Assembly (NCBI RefSeq): GCF_020640915.1
Contig: NZ_JADWDC010000001.1
Span: 1 to 64,000 of the forward strand
DNA: 64,000 nucleotides
Direction of reading: 5' to 3'
From: Waterburya agarophytonicola KI4
GTDB lineage: Bacteria; Cyanobacteriota; Cyanobacteriia; Cyanobacteriales; Xenococcaceae
Every line of letters starts with the position of its first letter. The first letter of the stretch is position 1. The position numbers and the translations under genes were made by a program. Below, in pieces: positions 55,223 through 64,000 of this stretch. The notes under the pieces are model-generated. The model saw nothing but the letters and a program-made list of their open reading frames with translations. It was not told where the DNA came from and searched no databases.

Positions 55223-56734
55223 ATGTTTAATAGCTTTTTCAATGATTCATTAAATAAGAGAGTAATAAAACAACGAATTCGTCAGCTAACCAAAGCAAAA
55301 ATTGGCTTTTATAGTATTGGTTTATATCCCGCTTCCCTAGCTTATAATTCTGCTATGCAAAAGAGCGAAAAGTCTCTATTGCTTGCTCCTCGTCCTGGTA
55401 GAGACTTGATGGGGGCATTTTCAGAAGATGAAATAAGAGGCATGGATTCTAGGCACGTAGTAAAAATGAATCGAATGTCTCACCATAAAGAAGGGGAAGA
55501 ATCGGTTTGCAATGATTTAGAATATTTAATTGCTAAATGCGACCTGGTATTATTGACTGCCAATAGTAAATATATCGAGCAAGACTTGGCTCAAGCCCTT
55601 GCAGTTAGGAAGAAACTAAACCGATCTAACGTAGTCTTAGCTTGTTTGGCTGGTTCTTTCAATCATGATGAGAAAACAAATAATTCTTATGTTTTGTGTG
55701 AAAAATATCCAAATTTAGCCTTTTTCTCTGGTTTCCATCGACATGGTGCATTGAGAGATCCTGTAGATAGTTTTACCGCCAATTTTTGCCATTCCAATGC
55801 TTTAACTGCACTCATTGGCGCGCAAATGCTGAATAAACTCTCTCCTAATATTCAAGTTTCTCCTGGTATTCATAATGTAGAAGCCCAGTACATCAAAGCT
55901 GCAAAAAATATGGCATCTATTTTTGCAGGATTTGGATATGAATATCACGATAAAAATCCAGGTATTTTACCAACTTTGTTAACTCTGTTATTGAACCAAT
56001 GTCTCGACCAAGCTGCTAATGTTTCTATGTTTCGACAAGATCGTTATCAACTATATCAACAGCAACCCATAGCATTAACTGAGTTGGGTTACGCTGTACC
56101 CAGAATTGAAGCAACTTTGAATAAAGGAGGTTTTACCGAGCAGGTAAGAGATCATACTTTTTCTCAATTAACTGCAATTGTTGCAGATGTGCGAGGTAGT
56201 ATGATGCTTCCTGTAACTGGCAAACCTACTAGAAACTTTCAAGCAGGACGAGTCTTAGGTCAAGGACTACAAGAGCATGGACGTTGCCCCAATACGATAG
56301 AAGAATTTGAACAGTGGTGTGAAAATGCTGGTCTTAATAAAGGAGCATTAGAAGGGCTAAAAGCCTTGAAATATTGGTCGCAGATTGAAGAAAAATATTC
56401 TATCCCTGGTCATGATGCTTCAATGATCAATCTTCTTCATAAAGGGTTGTATGGCAACGAAATAGAAAAAGAATTTGCCTTTGCCGTAATGACTGAAAGT
56501 AGAGAATTATCTAATTATTGCCAAGAATCAGTCAGACATACTCATAGTCGCAAGTATGCAGACGCATTAAACAGCATCGATCGCCTAGATGCTCTAGAGT
56601 TGATTGCTAATGCAGTCATTGCCGAAAATGCCAAGCGAGCAATTTGTGACGAACAGTTGTTGGAAGAAAGGGACTTACAGGAAGACGATCCTGCCTATTT
56701 ACAAGTCATGGAATTAATTGAACACGGGACATGA
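55223..56734 (+). CDS. GpsA-like dehydrogenase-fold protein of unknown function
   Basis: 504 residues from the ATG at 55223 (MFNSFFNDSLNKRV); a TTG at 55172 would add 17. The N-terminal AKIGFYSIGLYPASLAYNSA resembles a Rossmann GxGxxx[AS] edge, and CDLVLLTANSKYIEQDLA and VVLACLAGSF recall glycerol-3-phosphate or 6-phosphogluconate-type dehydrogenases. The middle contains SPGIHNVEAQYIKAAKNMAS, with the Lys spaced as in GpsA-like active sites. It is much longer than GpsA (~330). Known GpsA motifs are not strict, so the reaction cannot be named. Divergent enough to merit a structural search. Confidence 0.65.
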   Translation: MFNSFFNDSLNKRVIKQRIRQLTKAKIGFYSIGLYPASLAYNSAMQKSEKSLLLAPRPGRDLMGAFSEDEIRGMDSRHVVKMNRMSHHKEGEESVCNDLEYLIAKCDLVLLTANSKYIEQDLAQALAVRKKLNRSNVVLACLAGSFNHDEKTNNSYVLCEKYPNLAFFSGFHRHGALRDPVDSFTANFCHSNALTALIGAQMLNKLSPNIQVSPGIHNVEAQYIKAAKNMASIFAGFGYEYHDKNPGILPTLLTLLLNQCLDQAANVSMFRQDRYQLYQQQPIALTELGYAVPRIEATLNKGGFTEQVRDHTFSQLTAIVADVRGSMMLPVTGKPTRNFQAGRVLGQGLQEHGRCPNTIEEFEQWCENAGLNKGALEGLKALKYWSQIEEKYSIPGHDASMINLLHKGLYGNEIEKEFAFAVMTESRELSNYCQESVRHTHSRKYADALNSIDRLDALELIANAVIAENAKRAICDEQLLEERDLQEDDPAYLQVMELIEHGT

Positions 56735-56824
56735 TTTTTGACGTTTGCGCGAGTTGGAGTGCAATTTAATATAGCTTGAGTATAATTAACAGGTTTAATT
56801 ACCCTAATACTCAGACTCGGCTTC

Positions 56825-58615
56825 ATGGAAATTATTCTGACTCTCAGCGTTCTGACATTAGCCCTAATTGCCTTTATTTTTGAATGGTTTCCTGTAGATC
56901 TAACCGCCATTATGGTGGCAATAGTCTTAATGCTGCTTGGGCTAGTGACTCCCGAAGAGGGAATAGCTGGCTTTGGTAACACCGCAACCATTACGGTGAT
57001 GGCAATGTTTATTTTGAGTGCGGGAGTAGGTAAGACTGGTGCAATTCAAGTAGTTAGGGATCTGCTATTGGAATGGGGAGGCAAAAATGCCTTTCAGCAA
57101 ATTATAGTAATGGGTATGATTGTTGGGCCGATTAGTGCCTTTATTAATAACACCGCAGTAGTAGCTATTTTTATCCCTGTTATTGAAGATTTTGCCAAAA
57201 AACAAGGAATTGCTAGTTCTAAATTACTGATGCCCCTGTCTTTTGCTTCTATTTTGGGAGGAACATTAACTTTAATTGGTACTTCGACCAACATTTTAGC
57301 CAGTAGCTTGTCGGCTAAATTAGGACTGGGAGAATTTTCCCTGTTTCAGTTTACTAAATTAGGTATTATCGTCTTTATAATTGGTTTACTATATATCGCG
57401 ATCGCAGCACCAAGAATTCTACGCAATCGTCAAAGCAAAAAAAGCGGTATCTTAAGCGAAGAATATGAAATTAAAGATTATGTTACCGAGGTGGTTGTTT
57501 CTCGGGATTCGAGTTTGATCGGACAGACTTTAAGAGAAAGTGAAATTCAACGTAAGTTTGACATTGACGTATTAGAAATAATCCATCAAGGAGTACATTT
57601 TCCCCAACCTATTGCGGACAAAAAAATTAGGTCGGGAGATATTTTACTAGTTAGAGGCAGTAAAGATGTTTTGATTCAACTCAAAGCAGAAAGAGGCATC
57701 GAAATTCTTCCCGATGTCAAGTTCAATCAGGAACAATTGGAAACAGAATTAAATACAGGAGAAGAAAAAATTGGCGAAGTATTAATTTTATCTAATTCTC
57801 GTTTTATTGGGGCAACTCTCAAAGATTTACGCTTCCGTCAACGTCGTAATGCGACAGTTTTGGCTATTCGTCGAGGGGAAGAAGTATTAAGAGAAAGGTT
57901 GGGCAAAGTTCCTCTACGTTTTGGCGACTTGTTATTAGTTCAAGGTCCGAAGCAAAGCTTTCTTGGTTTACAAACTTCGCGAGAATTATTAGTTTTAGAA
58001 CAAAAAGATGTCGAGAATTTGAGAATAGATAAAGCTCAAACTGCGATCGCAATTTGTTTGGGAGTAATTGTCGCCTCCGCATTTAATTTAATTCCTATTT
58101 TAGTTAGTGCTTTAGCGGGGGTTGTTTTAATGGTTTTAACAGATTGCCTCAAACCAGGGGAAATATATGGGGCAGTACGTTGGGATGTAATTTTTCTTTT
58201 GGCTGGTTTAATTCCTTTGGGGACGGCAATGCAAAATTCTGGAGCGACAGAATATTTAGCCAAGCCAATTTTGCTAGTTGGGAGTAATTTGTCGGGCTAT
58301 TGGATATTATTATTTTTCTATTTTATTACTACTATTTTGACTTCGATTTTATCTAATAATGCAGCAGTTTTATTGATGATTCCCATTGGAGTTCAAGTTG
58401 CTCAAACCTTAGAATTAAATCCATTTGCGATCATGTTTGCGGTAACATTTGCAGCTTCTAATAGTTTTATGACTCCCATTGCCTATCAAACAAACACGAT
58501 GATTTATGGGCCAGGAGGATATAAATTTACTGATTTTGTTCGTTTGGGAACACCTTTAAGTGTTATTGTCGGCTTGATTACTCCTGGGTTGATTATTTGG
58601 CTTTATGGACTGTAA
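56825..58615 (+). CDS. SLC13/DASS permease with two TrkA-C domains
   Basis: 596 residues. Five or six hydrophobic segments in residues 1-200 (GAIQVVRD... FINNTAVVAIFIPVIED, SNN/INNT motif, SFASILGGTLTLIGTSTNIL) and a second set at 400-596 (TTILTSILSNNAAVLLMIPIG). Two RCK_C/TrkA-C domains lie between (~212-300 and ~315-395). This is the architecture of cyanobacterial sulfate or dicarboxylate transporters of the SLC13 family; the substrate is not determined. Its stop (TAA) overlaps the repeat that carries the start of the next gene. Confidence 0.88.
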   Translation: MEIILTLSVLTLALIAFIFEWFPVDLTAIMVAIVLMLLGLVTPEEGIAGFGNTATITVMAMFILSAGVGKTGAIQVVRDLLLEWGGKNAFQQIIVMGMIVGPISAFINNTAVVAIFIPVIEDFAKKQGIASSKLLMPLSFASILGGTLTLIGTSTNILASSLSAKLGLGEFSLFQFTKLGIIVFIIGLLYIAIAAPRILRNRQSKKSGILSEEYEIKDYVTEVVVSRDSSLIGQTLRESEIQRKFDIDVLEIIHQGVHFPQPIADKKIRSGDILLVRGSKDVLIQLKAERGIEILPDVKFNQEQLETELNTGEEKIGEVLILSNSRFIGATLKDLRFRQRRNATVLAIRRGEEVLRERLGKVPLRFGDLLLVQGPKQSFLGLQTSRELLVLEQKDVENLRIDKAQTAIAICLGVIVASAFNLIPILVSALAGVVLMVLTDCLKPGEIYGAVRWDVIFLLAGLIPLGTAMQNSGATEYLAKPILLVGSNLSGYWILLFFYFITTILTSILSNNAAVLLMIPIGVQVAQTLELNPFAIMFAVTFAASNSFMTPIAYQTNTMIYGPGGYKFTDFVRLGTPLSVIVGLITPGLIIWLYGL

Positions 58616-58637
58616 TGAGTAATGAGTAATGAGTAAT
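58613..58637 (+). repeat. Heptamer repeat carrying the start codon of the GT39-like gene
   Basis: TAATGAG is repeated three times (58613-58633), then TAATAAC. The TAA of the SLC13 gene is in the first unit. Each unit offers an ATG, at 58615, 58622 and 58629, but the first two are followed by a stop five codons on; only the last opens the downstream gene. Confidence 0.75.
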
Positions 58638-60101
58638 AACAAACGCTTTTTATCTTTTCTAATTCCGAGTATTTTTCTGATTGCTGGATTGATTATTATT
58701 TATCGGTTTAATATTTTTGAATTCGATCCAGATGAAGGAATTAATTTGATGAAAGCTTTGCTAGTCAAACATAATTATTCACTATACTCAGAAATTTGGA
58801 GCGATCAACCCCCATTCCTAACTTATATGTTAGCTGGATTATTTAATATTTTTGAACCTAGGGTTGATATAGCTAGAACTTTAATTCTATTATTTTCTGT
58901 CGTACTAATTTGGGAGAACTGGCTAATTTTATTTAGGTTTGGCGGAATAAATGCTGCCTCAGTCGGATCGCTACTCTTAATAATATCCCCTAGCTATTTA
59001 AAACTTAGTGTTTCGGTAATGATTGGTTTGCCTTCGCTAGTTTTGGCAATGACAGCAATACTATTTATTATCTTTTGGCACGAGCAAAAACAAAATAAAT
59101 GGCTAATTTTTTCGGCATTATGTTTGAGTCTTTCCGTGGTGACTAAATTATTCACCTTTTTTTTAGCTCCTATTATTGCTCTGGGTATCTTAATAGATGG
59201 AATCAATAATTCTCATCTGGTTAGTTGGCAAAAAAAACTCGGGTCAATTATCTTATGGAGTGTATCTTTTTTAATATTTGCTTCTCTTTTGATAGCTGTA
59301 TTTATTGGCTATGACAACTTATCCTTTTTAATAAACAACCACACAGATGCTAGAACGATCTCCTCTTTTCAAAATATTTCTTTAGAAGATGTCATCAAGC
59401 CCAACTATAGAATTTTTCTGTTTGGTTTAACTTCTTTAGGAATTCTATTTACTTGTTATAAAAAACAGTGGCAAATGCTATATTTTGCAGCTTGGGCGAT
59501 CGCCAGTTGTTTATTACTCCAGCATCATAGACCAGTCTGGTATCACCACGGAATACTAGTTTATCTTCCCGCGATCTCTTTAGGGGGATTTGCTTTGGGA
59601 GAAATGATAACTAAATCTATTCGGCTTGGTTATTCTCGTCGCAAATCGAAAACAAAAGTCTCTTTCTTGATTTTTAGCTTCATTGTATTGGGCTGTTCCA
59701 TACTATTAATTGGAGAACAAACAAAAACTACCTTTAAAGCGATCGATTCTTGGTATGAAGCAAGTATTAGTCATCTAGAATCTAGTTCTATCGAGCAACA
59801 ATTTTTGAGGGAGATTACGAAAAACAATTCTTCAACAAAATGGATGATTACTGATTCTCCCATGTTTGCTTTTCGTGGGGGCATAATTGTACCTCCTTCT
59901 ACCGCAGTTCTTTCTTGGAAGCAGTTGGAAACAGGAAATATCACTGAAGATCGATTGATCGAGATCACCAAAGAATATCAACCAGAACAAATACTACTCA
60001 AAAGATTTGAGTTGCCCAAACTAATCGCTTTTCTCGAACAAAAATACGACCTAAAAAAACAAGATCGTAAAACCAAATTATACTTGCGATCGGCTAATTG
60101 A
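58629..60101 (+). CDS. GT39/ArnT-like membrane glycosyltransferase
   Basis: 490 residues with about eleven membrane helices. The first luminal loop carries FDPDEGINLMKALLVKH and IWSDQPPFLTYML, the acidic DE motif and the DQPP pattern of polyprenyl-phosphate-dependent transferases (dolichyl-P-mannose mannosyltransferase and ArnT relatives). The C-terminal domain (~395-490) is soluble and extracytoplasmic. Such enzymes move sugars from lipid carriers to protein or lipid acceptors. The acceptor is unknown. It starts in the heptamer repeat and is probably translationally coupled to the SLC13 gene. Confidence 0.85.
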   Translation: MSNNKRFLSFLIPSIFLIAGLIIIYRFNIFEFDPDEGINLMKALLVKHNYSLYSEIWSDQPPFLTYMLAGLFNIFEPRVDIARTLILLFSVVLIWENWLILFRFGGINAASVGSLLLIISPSYLKLSVSVMIGLPSLVLAMTAILFIIFWHEQKQNKWLIFSALCLSLSVVTKLFTFFLAPIIALGILIDGINNSHLVSWQKKLGSIILWSVSFLIFASLLIAVFIGYDNLSFLINNHTDARTISSFQNISLEDVIKPNYRIFLFGLTSLGILFTCYKKQWQMLYFAAWAIASCLLLQHHRPVWYHHGILVYLPAISLGGFALGEMITKSIRLGYSRRKSKTKVSFLIFSFIVLGCSILLIGEQTKTTFKAIDSWYEASISHLESSSIEQQFLREITKNNSSTKWMITDSPMFAFRGGIIVPPSTAVLSWKQLETGNITEDRLIEITKEYQPEQILLKRFELPKLIAFLEQKYDLKKQDRKTKLYLRSAN

Positions 60102-60334
60102 TAGCCAACTATGTTTTAATTTTAGCTTGCCATGCCATAACATTTTTAAAATCAAAAAAAACAATTATTTAAGACATAACTAGTGTAATTAATTCTAATT
60201 TTTTAGTTATTAGAACCCTATCTATAGAACTTTTTAGATTAAATTTAATTTATAGCCTATGAGCTACAAAACACCGCGCCCTAGAGAAGCCTGGAAAATT
60301 TAACAAGTAAATTTACTAAATAGAAATAGCAATT

Positions 60335-61702
60335 ATGGAGACTATTGAATTAGGCATTTTGAATGATACCCCCGTCAGTCAAAGTGATGATGTACTATTT
60401 GACCTAAATGCTAATGGAGGAGATTTAGAAACTGGAAACTTCTTCGACTCTTATTCCTTTTCTCTAGATAGCCCGACTAGTATTACAATTAGTGCCGATG
60501 CCGATACATCTGCCGAATCCCCTTATGGAGTTAGTTTTCTAGTTGCTAACGAAGTAAATAATGAAGCTGGGGATCTAGTTGGTCTTGGTTATTCTGATTT
60601 AGAATCTTTAGAAGAAAGTGAAGAAGTATTCCAAGCAAACTTATCTCCTGGGAAGTACTTTATATTAGTTAGTCCCGTTCCTGAATTAGAAACCGATGTT
60701 TCAGATCTCAGTTTTACCGTAAACTACACCCTGGATATCAATCCTACTTCTTTGGCTGCGGATACTGTTGTTGATAATGAGAATGTAAATACAGACAATA
60801 CAGAAATAGACATTCCTTTAGAAGACGGAATAATAAACCTTCCCGAATCTGATGATGGAGACGTTAATAGTCAAGTAATAGAAAATAATTTCGTTATTGT
60901 TAATACCTACGAACGCGGTAGCGAAGAAGATTCCTATCAATTTGAAATTGCGCAATCGGGAACTTATGATGTAGAACTAACGAATTTAGAAGCCAATCTA
61001 GATTTATCGATCGCCGATAGAGAAGGAAATACTCTTTATTCCTCTGCCGAATCGGGAAATCAAGCAGAATTTATTGCTGCCGATTTTGCCCCAGGCTCTT
61101 ATACCGCCTCTATTACAGGGGAAGGAGACGTAGAAACTAGTTACAGTTTTAGTATCACTAAAACCTCATCTGATGGCGGATCGGACTCTGGTGGAAATGA
61201 AACAGAAGGCGATCGCGACTCCCTTCTAGGAGAAGGAGATCTTGTTTATCGATTTCGGGAAACAGAAGCAGGGACTCAGTTTTATACCACTTCAGAAGTC
61301 GAGCGAGATTCAATTATAGATAATTTACCCAACTATCAATTTGAGGGCGAATCTTTTATTGGCGCGCCCAATTCAGCCGAAAATGACATCACGGGAGTAC
61401 TTCCTGTTTATCGCTTCTTCAATACTAGTACGGGAGTTCATCTATATACAGCTTCAGAAATAGAGCGAGATGCTGTTACAGCCAATCTGCCCAACTATAC
61501 CCCAGAGGGAATATCCTACTATGGTTATGAATCTCAAGTAGAGGGTTCGACAGCCCTATACCGTTTTTATAATCCTGGTTTAGATGCTCATTTTTATACC
61601 CCTTCCATTGCCGAAAGAGACCAATTTCTGGCTTCTGCTGAATATCAACCCGAAGGGGGAGAAGACGGAATTGCTTACTACGTCCAACCAATTGAGATCT
61701 AA
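60335..61702 (+). CDS. Exported-type protein with PPC and DUF5648 repeats
   Basis: 455 residues, strongly acidic, without a signal peptide. Residues ~1-135 and ~150-275 each resemble a PPC (bacterial pre-peptidase C-terminal) domain (SFSLDSPTSITISADAD...; DSYQFEIAQSGTYDVEL, FAPGSYTASITG). A Gly/Ser linker follows, then three DUF5648 repeats starting VYRFRETEAGTQFYTTSEVE, VYRFFNTSTGVHLYTASEIE and LYRFYNPGLDAHFYTPSIAE (~305-455). The lack of a leader and the high Asp/Glu/Asn content suggest type I or other leaderless export, but no RTX motif is seen. No catalytic domain: an adhesive or surface role is likely. Confidence 0.8.
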   Translation: METIELGILNDTPVSQSDDVLFDLNANGGDLETGNFFDSYSFSLDSPTSITISADADTSAESPYGVSFLVANEVNNEAGDLVGLGYSDLESLEESEEVFQANLSPGKYFILVSPVPELETDVSDLSFTVNYTLDINPTSLAADTVVDNENVNTDNTEIDIPLEDGIINLPESDDGDVNSQVIENNFVIVNTYERGSEEDSYQFEIAQSGTYDVELTNLEANLDLSIADREGNTLYSSAESGNQAEFIAADFAPGSYTASITGEGDVETSYSFSITKTSSDGGSDSGGNETEGDRDSLLGEGDLVYRFRETEAGTQFYTTSEVERDSIIDNLPNYQFEGESFIGAPNSAENDITGVLPVYRFFNTSTGVHLYTASEIERDAVTANLPNYTPEGISYYGYESQVEGSTALYRFYNPGLDAHFYTPSIAERDQFLASAEYQPEGGEDGIAYYVQPIEI

Positions 61703-61712
61703 AAATAATCAA

Positions 61713-63491
61713 CTAAATTTTGCGTGGTTTAAAATAAGCCTCCATTACTTGTCTGACTAGAGGTGCAGCAACCGAACCGCCCCCACCACCAGAATGTTCG
61801 GCAAATGCCACAACTACAACTTCTGGCTTGTCGAAGGGTGCATATGCCCCAAACCAAGTATGGGAGTCTCCTGGAGGGGCTTCTGCTGTCCCGCTTTTTC
61901 CTGCACCAGGGGGGGTATGGGGAGAATTTAATCTCGCTCCCGTACCTCCATCTACTACGGCTCTCAGCCCCTGTTTAATAGTGCTGAGGGTAGTTGGCTT
62001 GAGGTTCAAACTTACCCTTTGAGCTTGTTTTGATTCGTTATCCGTTTGCAATAAATGAGGTTGTACTCGATAACCATTATTGGCGATCGCACTAAACATC
62101 ACAGCGACCTGTAAAGGAGTTGCAGCGGTAAATCCCTGACCGATAGACATATTAACCGTATCTCCAGTAGTCCAGCCCCAATTATTAAAATTAAGCCGTT
62201 TCCAACCATCGTCGGCGATTAATCCTTTGGTTTCCCCTTGCAGTTCGATACCTGTCTTTTGACCAAAGCCAAATTTACGCGCCCACTCAATCAATTTTTC
62301 TCCCCCCACACCACGACCAATTTGACCGTAAAAAGTATTACTACTCCAAGCAAGGGAAGATACGTATCCCATCGGTCCAAAACCGCGCTTATTCCATTCT
62401 CTAAATCTCGTTCCCCCTACAGAAATATAAGGATATGTCCCCAAAACAGTGTTGGGGGGATATTTACCCGATTCCAATCCTGCGGTGGCGGTAACGATCT
62501 TAAACGTAGAAGCAGGGGGAAACGCCCGTAATGACATATTCAAAAAAGGATTACCCTGTGCTTGTAACTCCTGCCAAATATCATTAGTAATAGGGGCAGA
62601 AAAAATATTCGGATCGAAACTAGGATAACTAGCCATGGCTAATACCGCACCATTTTTAGGATCTAGTGCCACAATTGCCCCTTTGGTAGTTCCCAACGCC
62701 TTTTCCGCAGCCCTTTGAACCTCTGCATCGATGGTTAAAGTAATATCTTCTCCCACTCCTGCGGGGTTTTCTCCCAAGAGTTGGAGAATACGCCCCGCAC
62801 CATTAACCCCCAACTTCAAACCACCCCATGTTCCTCGAAGTTGAGACTCATAAGCAGATTCTACCCCCATTCTGCCCATCACATCCCCCAGTCTATAGCC
62901 TTTAGACTTTCGTTCTTGTAACTCTTCTCGATTCAGTTCCCCCGTATAGCCAATAATATGGGCTGCAAGCTTACCTTCGGGATAACTTCTAACTTTACCA
63001 ACATCAATTTCAACCCACTTTAACTGAGTCCGATATTCTTCTAAGGCGGTAATTTGTGCTGAAGTCAGGTTACGGGCGATCGGAATCAAACTAGGATAGT
63101 TATATCCCGCATCTTCGACTCTTTTTTGCAGATCTTCTGGCTTTATTGCTAATATTTGGGAAATTATCTGGCGATTGGTCGACCAATTTCGTTGTTTTTG
63201 GGCTTTGGGCCATAAATAAGCTGAATGAGACAGGCGATTGGTTGCAAGAACTTTGCCGTTGCGATCTAGAATGCTACCCCTAACTGGTGGCTTAGGAACA
63301 ATGCGAGTGCGATTTTGTTCTGCCTTGGCTTGATTGAGATCTCCTTGTTGTAGTTGCAAATAAGCTAAACGCCAACCAATCCCGCCAAATAAAATTAAGC
63401 TAATGACTGTCATGATAGGAATCGCTTGCAATTGATTTCCTACAGTGCGACTATTGGAATCTTGAGATTTAGTTTTTAGTTTGGCACTCAT
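61713..63491 (-). CDS. mrdA: Penicillin-binding protein 2
   Basis: About 592 residues from the ATG at 63491 (MSAKLKTKSQDS), preferred to the upstream 63545 start. A signal-anchor helix (~45-65 of the long form) leads to the PBP dimer domain (RGSILDRNGKVLATNRLSH) and the transpeptidase with SxxK as ASTFK, SxN as SSN and KTG-like KSGTAEAPPG. PBP2 makes peptidoglycan for cell elongation with RodA/MreB. Convergent with the PPC/DUF5648 gene at 10 bases; corA lies upstream on the same strand. Confidence 0.93.
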   Translation of the reverse strand: MSAKLKTKSQDSNSRTVGNQLQAIPIMTVISLILFGGIGWRLAYLQLQQGDLNQAKAEQNRTRIVPKPPVRGSILDRNGKVLATNRLSHSAYLWPKAQKQRNWSTNRQIISQILAIKPEDLQKRVEDAGYNYPSLIPIARNLTSAQITALEEYRTQLKWVEIDVGKVRSYPEGKLAAHIIGYTGELNREELQERKSKGYRLGDVMGRMGVESAYESQLRGTWGGLKLGVNGAGRILQLLGENPAGVGEDITLTIDAEVQRAAEKALGTTKGAIVALDPKNGAVLAMASYPSFDPNIFSAPITNDIWQELQAQGNPFLNMSLRAFPPASTFKIVTATAGLESGKYPPNTVLGTYPYISVGGTRFREWNKRGFGPMGYVSSLAWSSNTFYGQIGRGVGGEKLIEWARKFGFGQKTGIELQGETKGLIADDGWKRLNFNNWGWTTGDTVNMSIGQGFTAATPLQVAVMFSAIANNGYRVQPHLLQTDNESKQAQRVSLNLKPTTLSTIKQGLRAVVDGGTGARLNSPHTPPGAGKSGTAEAPPGDSHTWFGAYAPFDKPEVVVVAFAEHSGGGGGSVAAPLVRQVMEAYFKPRKI

Positions 63492-63592
63492 ACAGGTTGT
63501 AAAAATAAGATCGCGTTGGTTTTGTTGGAGGCTGTTAACTCTCAATCTTTAATATTCCCGATCTGCAATTGAATTATTCAACAACGATCCAA

Positions 63593-64000
63593 TCACTTCG
63601 GTATTTTAGAAAAATCTTCAAACCAACCCCGTCGCCAAAAGAAATAGATCAAGGAGGCTGCGGTGGCCAACATTAACCCCCAACACATCGGATAACCCCA
63701 GTACCAATCCAACTCTGGCATATTCAGAGGGGAAATACTGCTATTAAAATTCATGCCATAAATACCTGCAATAAAAGTTAGAGGAATAAATATGCTAGAA
63801 ATTACGGTTAACAGTTTCATCACTTCGTTCATTTTATTGCTAATAGCAGAAAGATAAATATCCGTCAGACTAGCTGCTAATTCGCGGTAGGTTTCGATAA
63901 TGTCAATGATTTGTACGGTGTGGTCGTAACAATCCCTCAAAAAGATCAGAATATCTGGATCTATGAAGCTACTACCATCTCTAATTAAGGTATTGAGAGC
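63593..64000 (-). CDS. corA: CorA-type Mg2+ transporter, 3' part (runs off the window)
   Basis: The frame stays open to the end of the window (ALNTLIRDGSSFIDPDILIF precedes the part shown), so only the C-terminal ~135 residues are present. It has the end of the long stalk helix (RDCYDHTVQIIDIIETYREL) and the two membrane helices with the diagnostic loop YGMNF (TFIAGIYGMNFNSSISPL), then a charged tail. CorA pentamers import Mg2+ or related divalent ions. Annotation as a complete protein starting at TTG 63940 would be wrong. Confidence 0.9.
   Translation of the reverse strand, partial: ALNTLIRDGSSFIDPDILIFLRDCYDHTVQIIDIIETYRELAASLTDIYLSAISNKMNEVMKLLTVISSIFIPLTFIAGIYGMNFNSSISPLNMPELDWYWGYPMCWGLMLATAASLIYFFWRRGWFEDFSKIPK

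Noticed and set aside
63593-63940. A complete 115-residue CorA-like protein
   Set aside because: The same frame remains open and CorA-like to base 64000, so this is the 3' part of a gene that continues outside the window.
1-64000. HIP1 sites (GCGATCGC) as possible regulatory elements
   Set aside because: They occur throughout coding and non-coding DNA, which is normal in many cyanobacteria, so single copies were not annotated.
1-64000. CRISPR array, tRNA, rRNA, origin or prophage
   Set aside because: No spaced direct repeats, cloverleaf-like tRNA sequences, rRNA segments, DnaA-box cluster or phage genes were recognised on either strand.

Overview
The window reads as a chromosomal segment of a cyanobacterium. 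The HIP1 octamer GCGATCGC recurs throughout, in genes and between them. The gene set is also cyanobacterial: a class II GlpX-type fructose/sedoheptulose bisphosphatase with a TTG start, glutamyl-tRNA reductase for the C5 tetrapyrrole route, a fused PutA, a LabA-like NYN protein, a GH100 invertase, a DUF4330 protein, a NuiA-like nuclease inhibitor and a two-partner-secretion hemagglutinin-like protein. DNA is AT-rich and heptamer tandem repeats of the cyanobacterial STRR type occur at four sites. A unicellular or baeocyte-forming genus is my guess only; no rRNA, tRNA, CRISPR array, phage module or intact insertion sequence was seen.

Layout. 1-400: a broken ABC-transporter ATPase tail beside an imperfect hairpin and heptamer repeats. 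404-6925: ilvD, then a tight co-directional run DUF4330 - trmB - AI-2E-type permease - coaD - coiled-coil protein - acyltransferase. 6969-9233 (minus): a succinyl-CoA-synthetase-like pair whose catalytic motifs are lost in both subunits. 9737-13447: an unknown 248-residue protein and clpB. 13614-15698: a Rieske oxygenase and a divergent TetR regulator that carries a second C-terminal DNA-binding-like domain. 15906-19147: a response-regulator receiver fused to an HlyD-type membrane-fusion protein, coupled to a PelF-type glycosyltransferase. 19235-23670: a small acidic protein, a CsbD-like protein, tsaB, glpX and hemA. 23824-30497: a small secreted peptide, an outer-membrane-barrel-like protein, a GH9-like protein with substituted catalytic residues, tldD, and an EndoU ribonuclease homologue of eukaryotic type. 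30621-34886 (minus): leuA, a NYN nuclease and an invertase.

35144-36147 is a decayed gene of tandem roughly 90-residue repeats. 36507-41630 holds putA and convergent dxs, with a strong terminator and an exact Yfr1-like 11-mer between them. 41741-41975 is a frameshifted receiver-domain remnant. 41955-45633 (minus) holds a DUF2294 gene and an MscS - soluble winged-helix protein - MscS operon. 46237-48015 holds an alpha/beta hydrolase, a small basic protein and a NuiA-like protein. 48089-51838 is a large beta-helix exoprotein. 52026-60101 holds a thioredoxin-like ferredoxin, an LptF/G permease, alanine dehydrogenase, a GpsA-like unknown, an SLC13 permease with two TrkA-C domains and a GT39-like transferase. 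60335-64000 holds a PPC/DUF5648 exported protein, penicillin-binding protein 2 and the 3' part of corA.

Most of the window is housekeeping metabolism (branched-chain amino acids, proline and alanine catabolism, isoprenoids, tetrapyrroles, CoA, Calvin cycle) mixed with envelope and surface functions. The least conventional pieces are the receiver-HlyD/PelF cassette, the MscS sandwich operon, the catalytically stripped succinyl-CoA-synthetase pair and the EndoU homologue. All functional calls rest on motifs read by eye; no database search was run.
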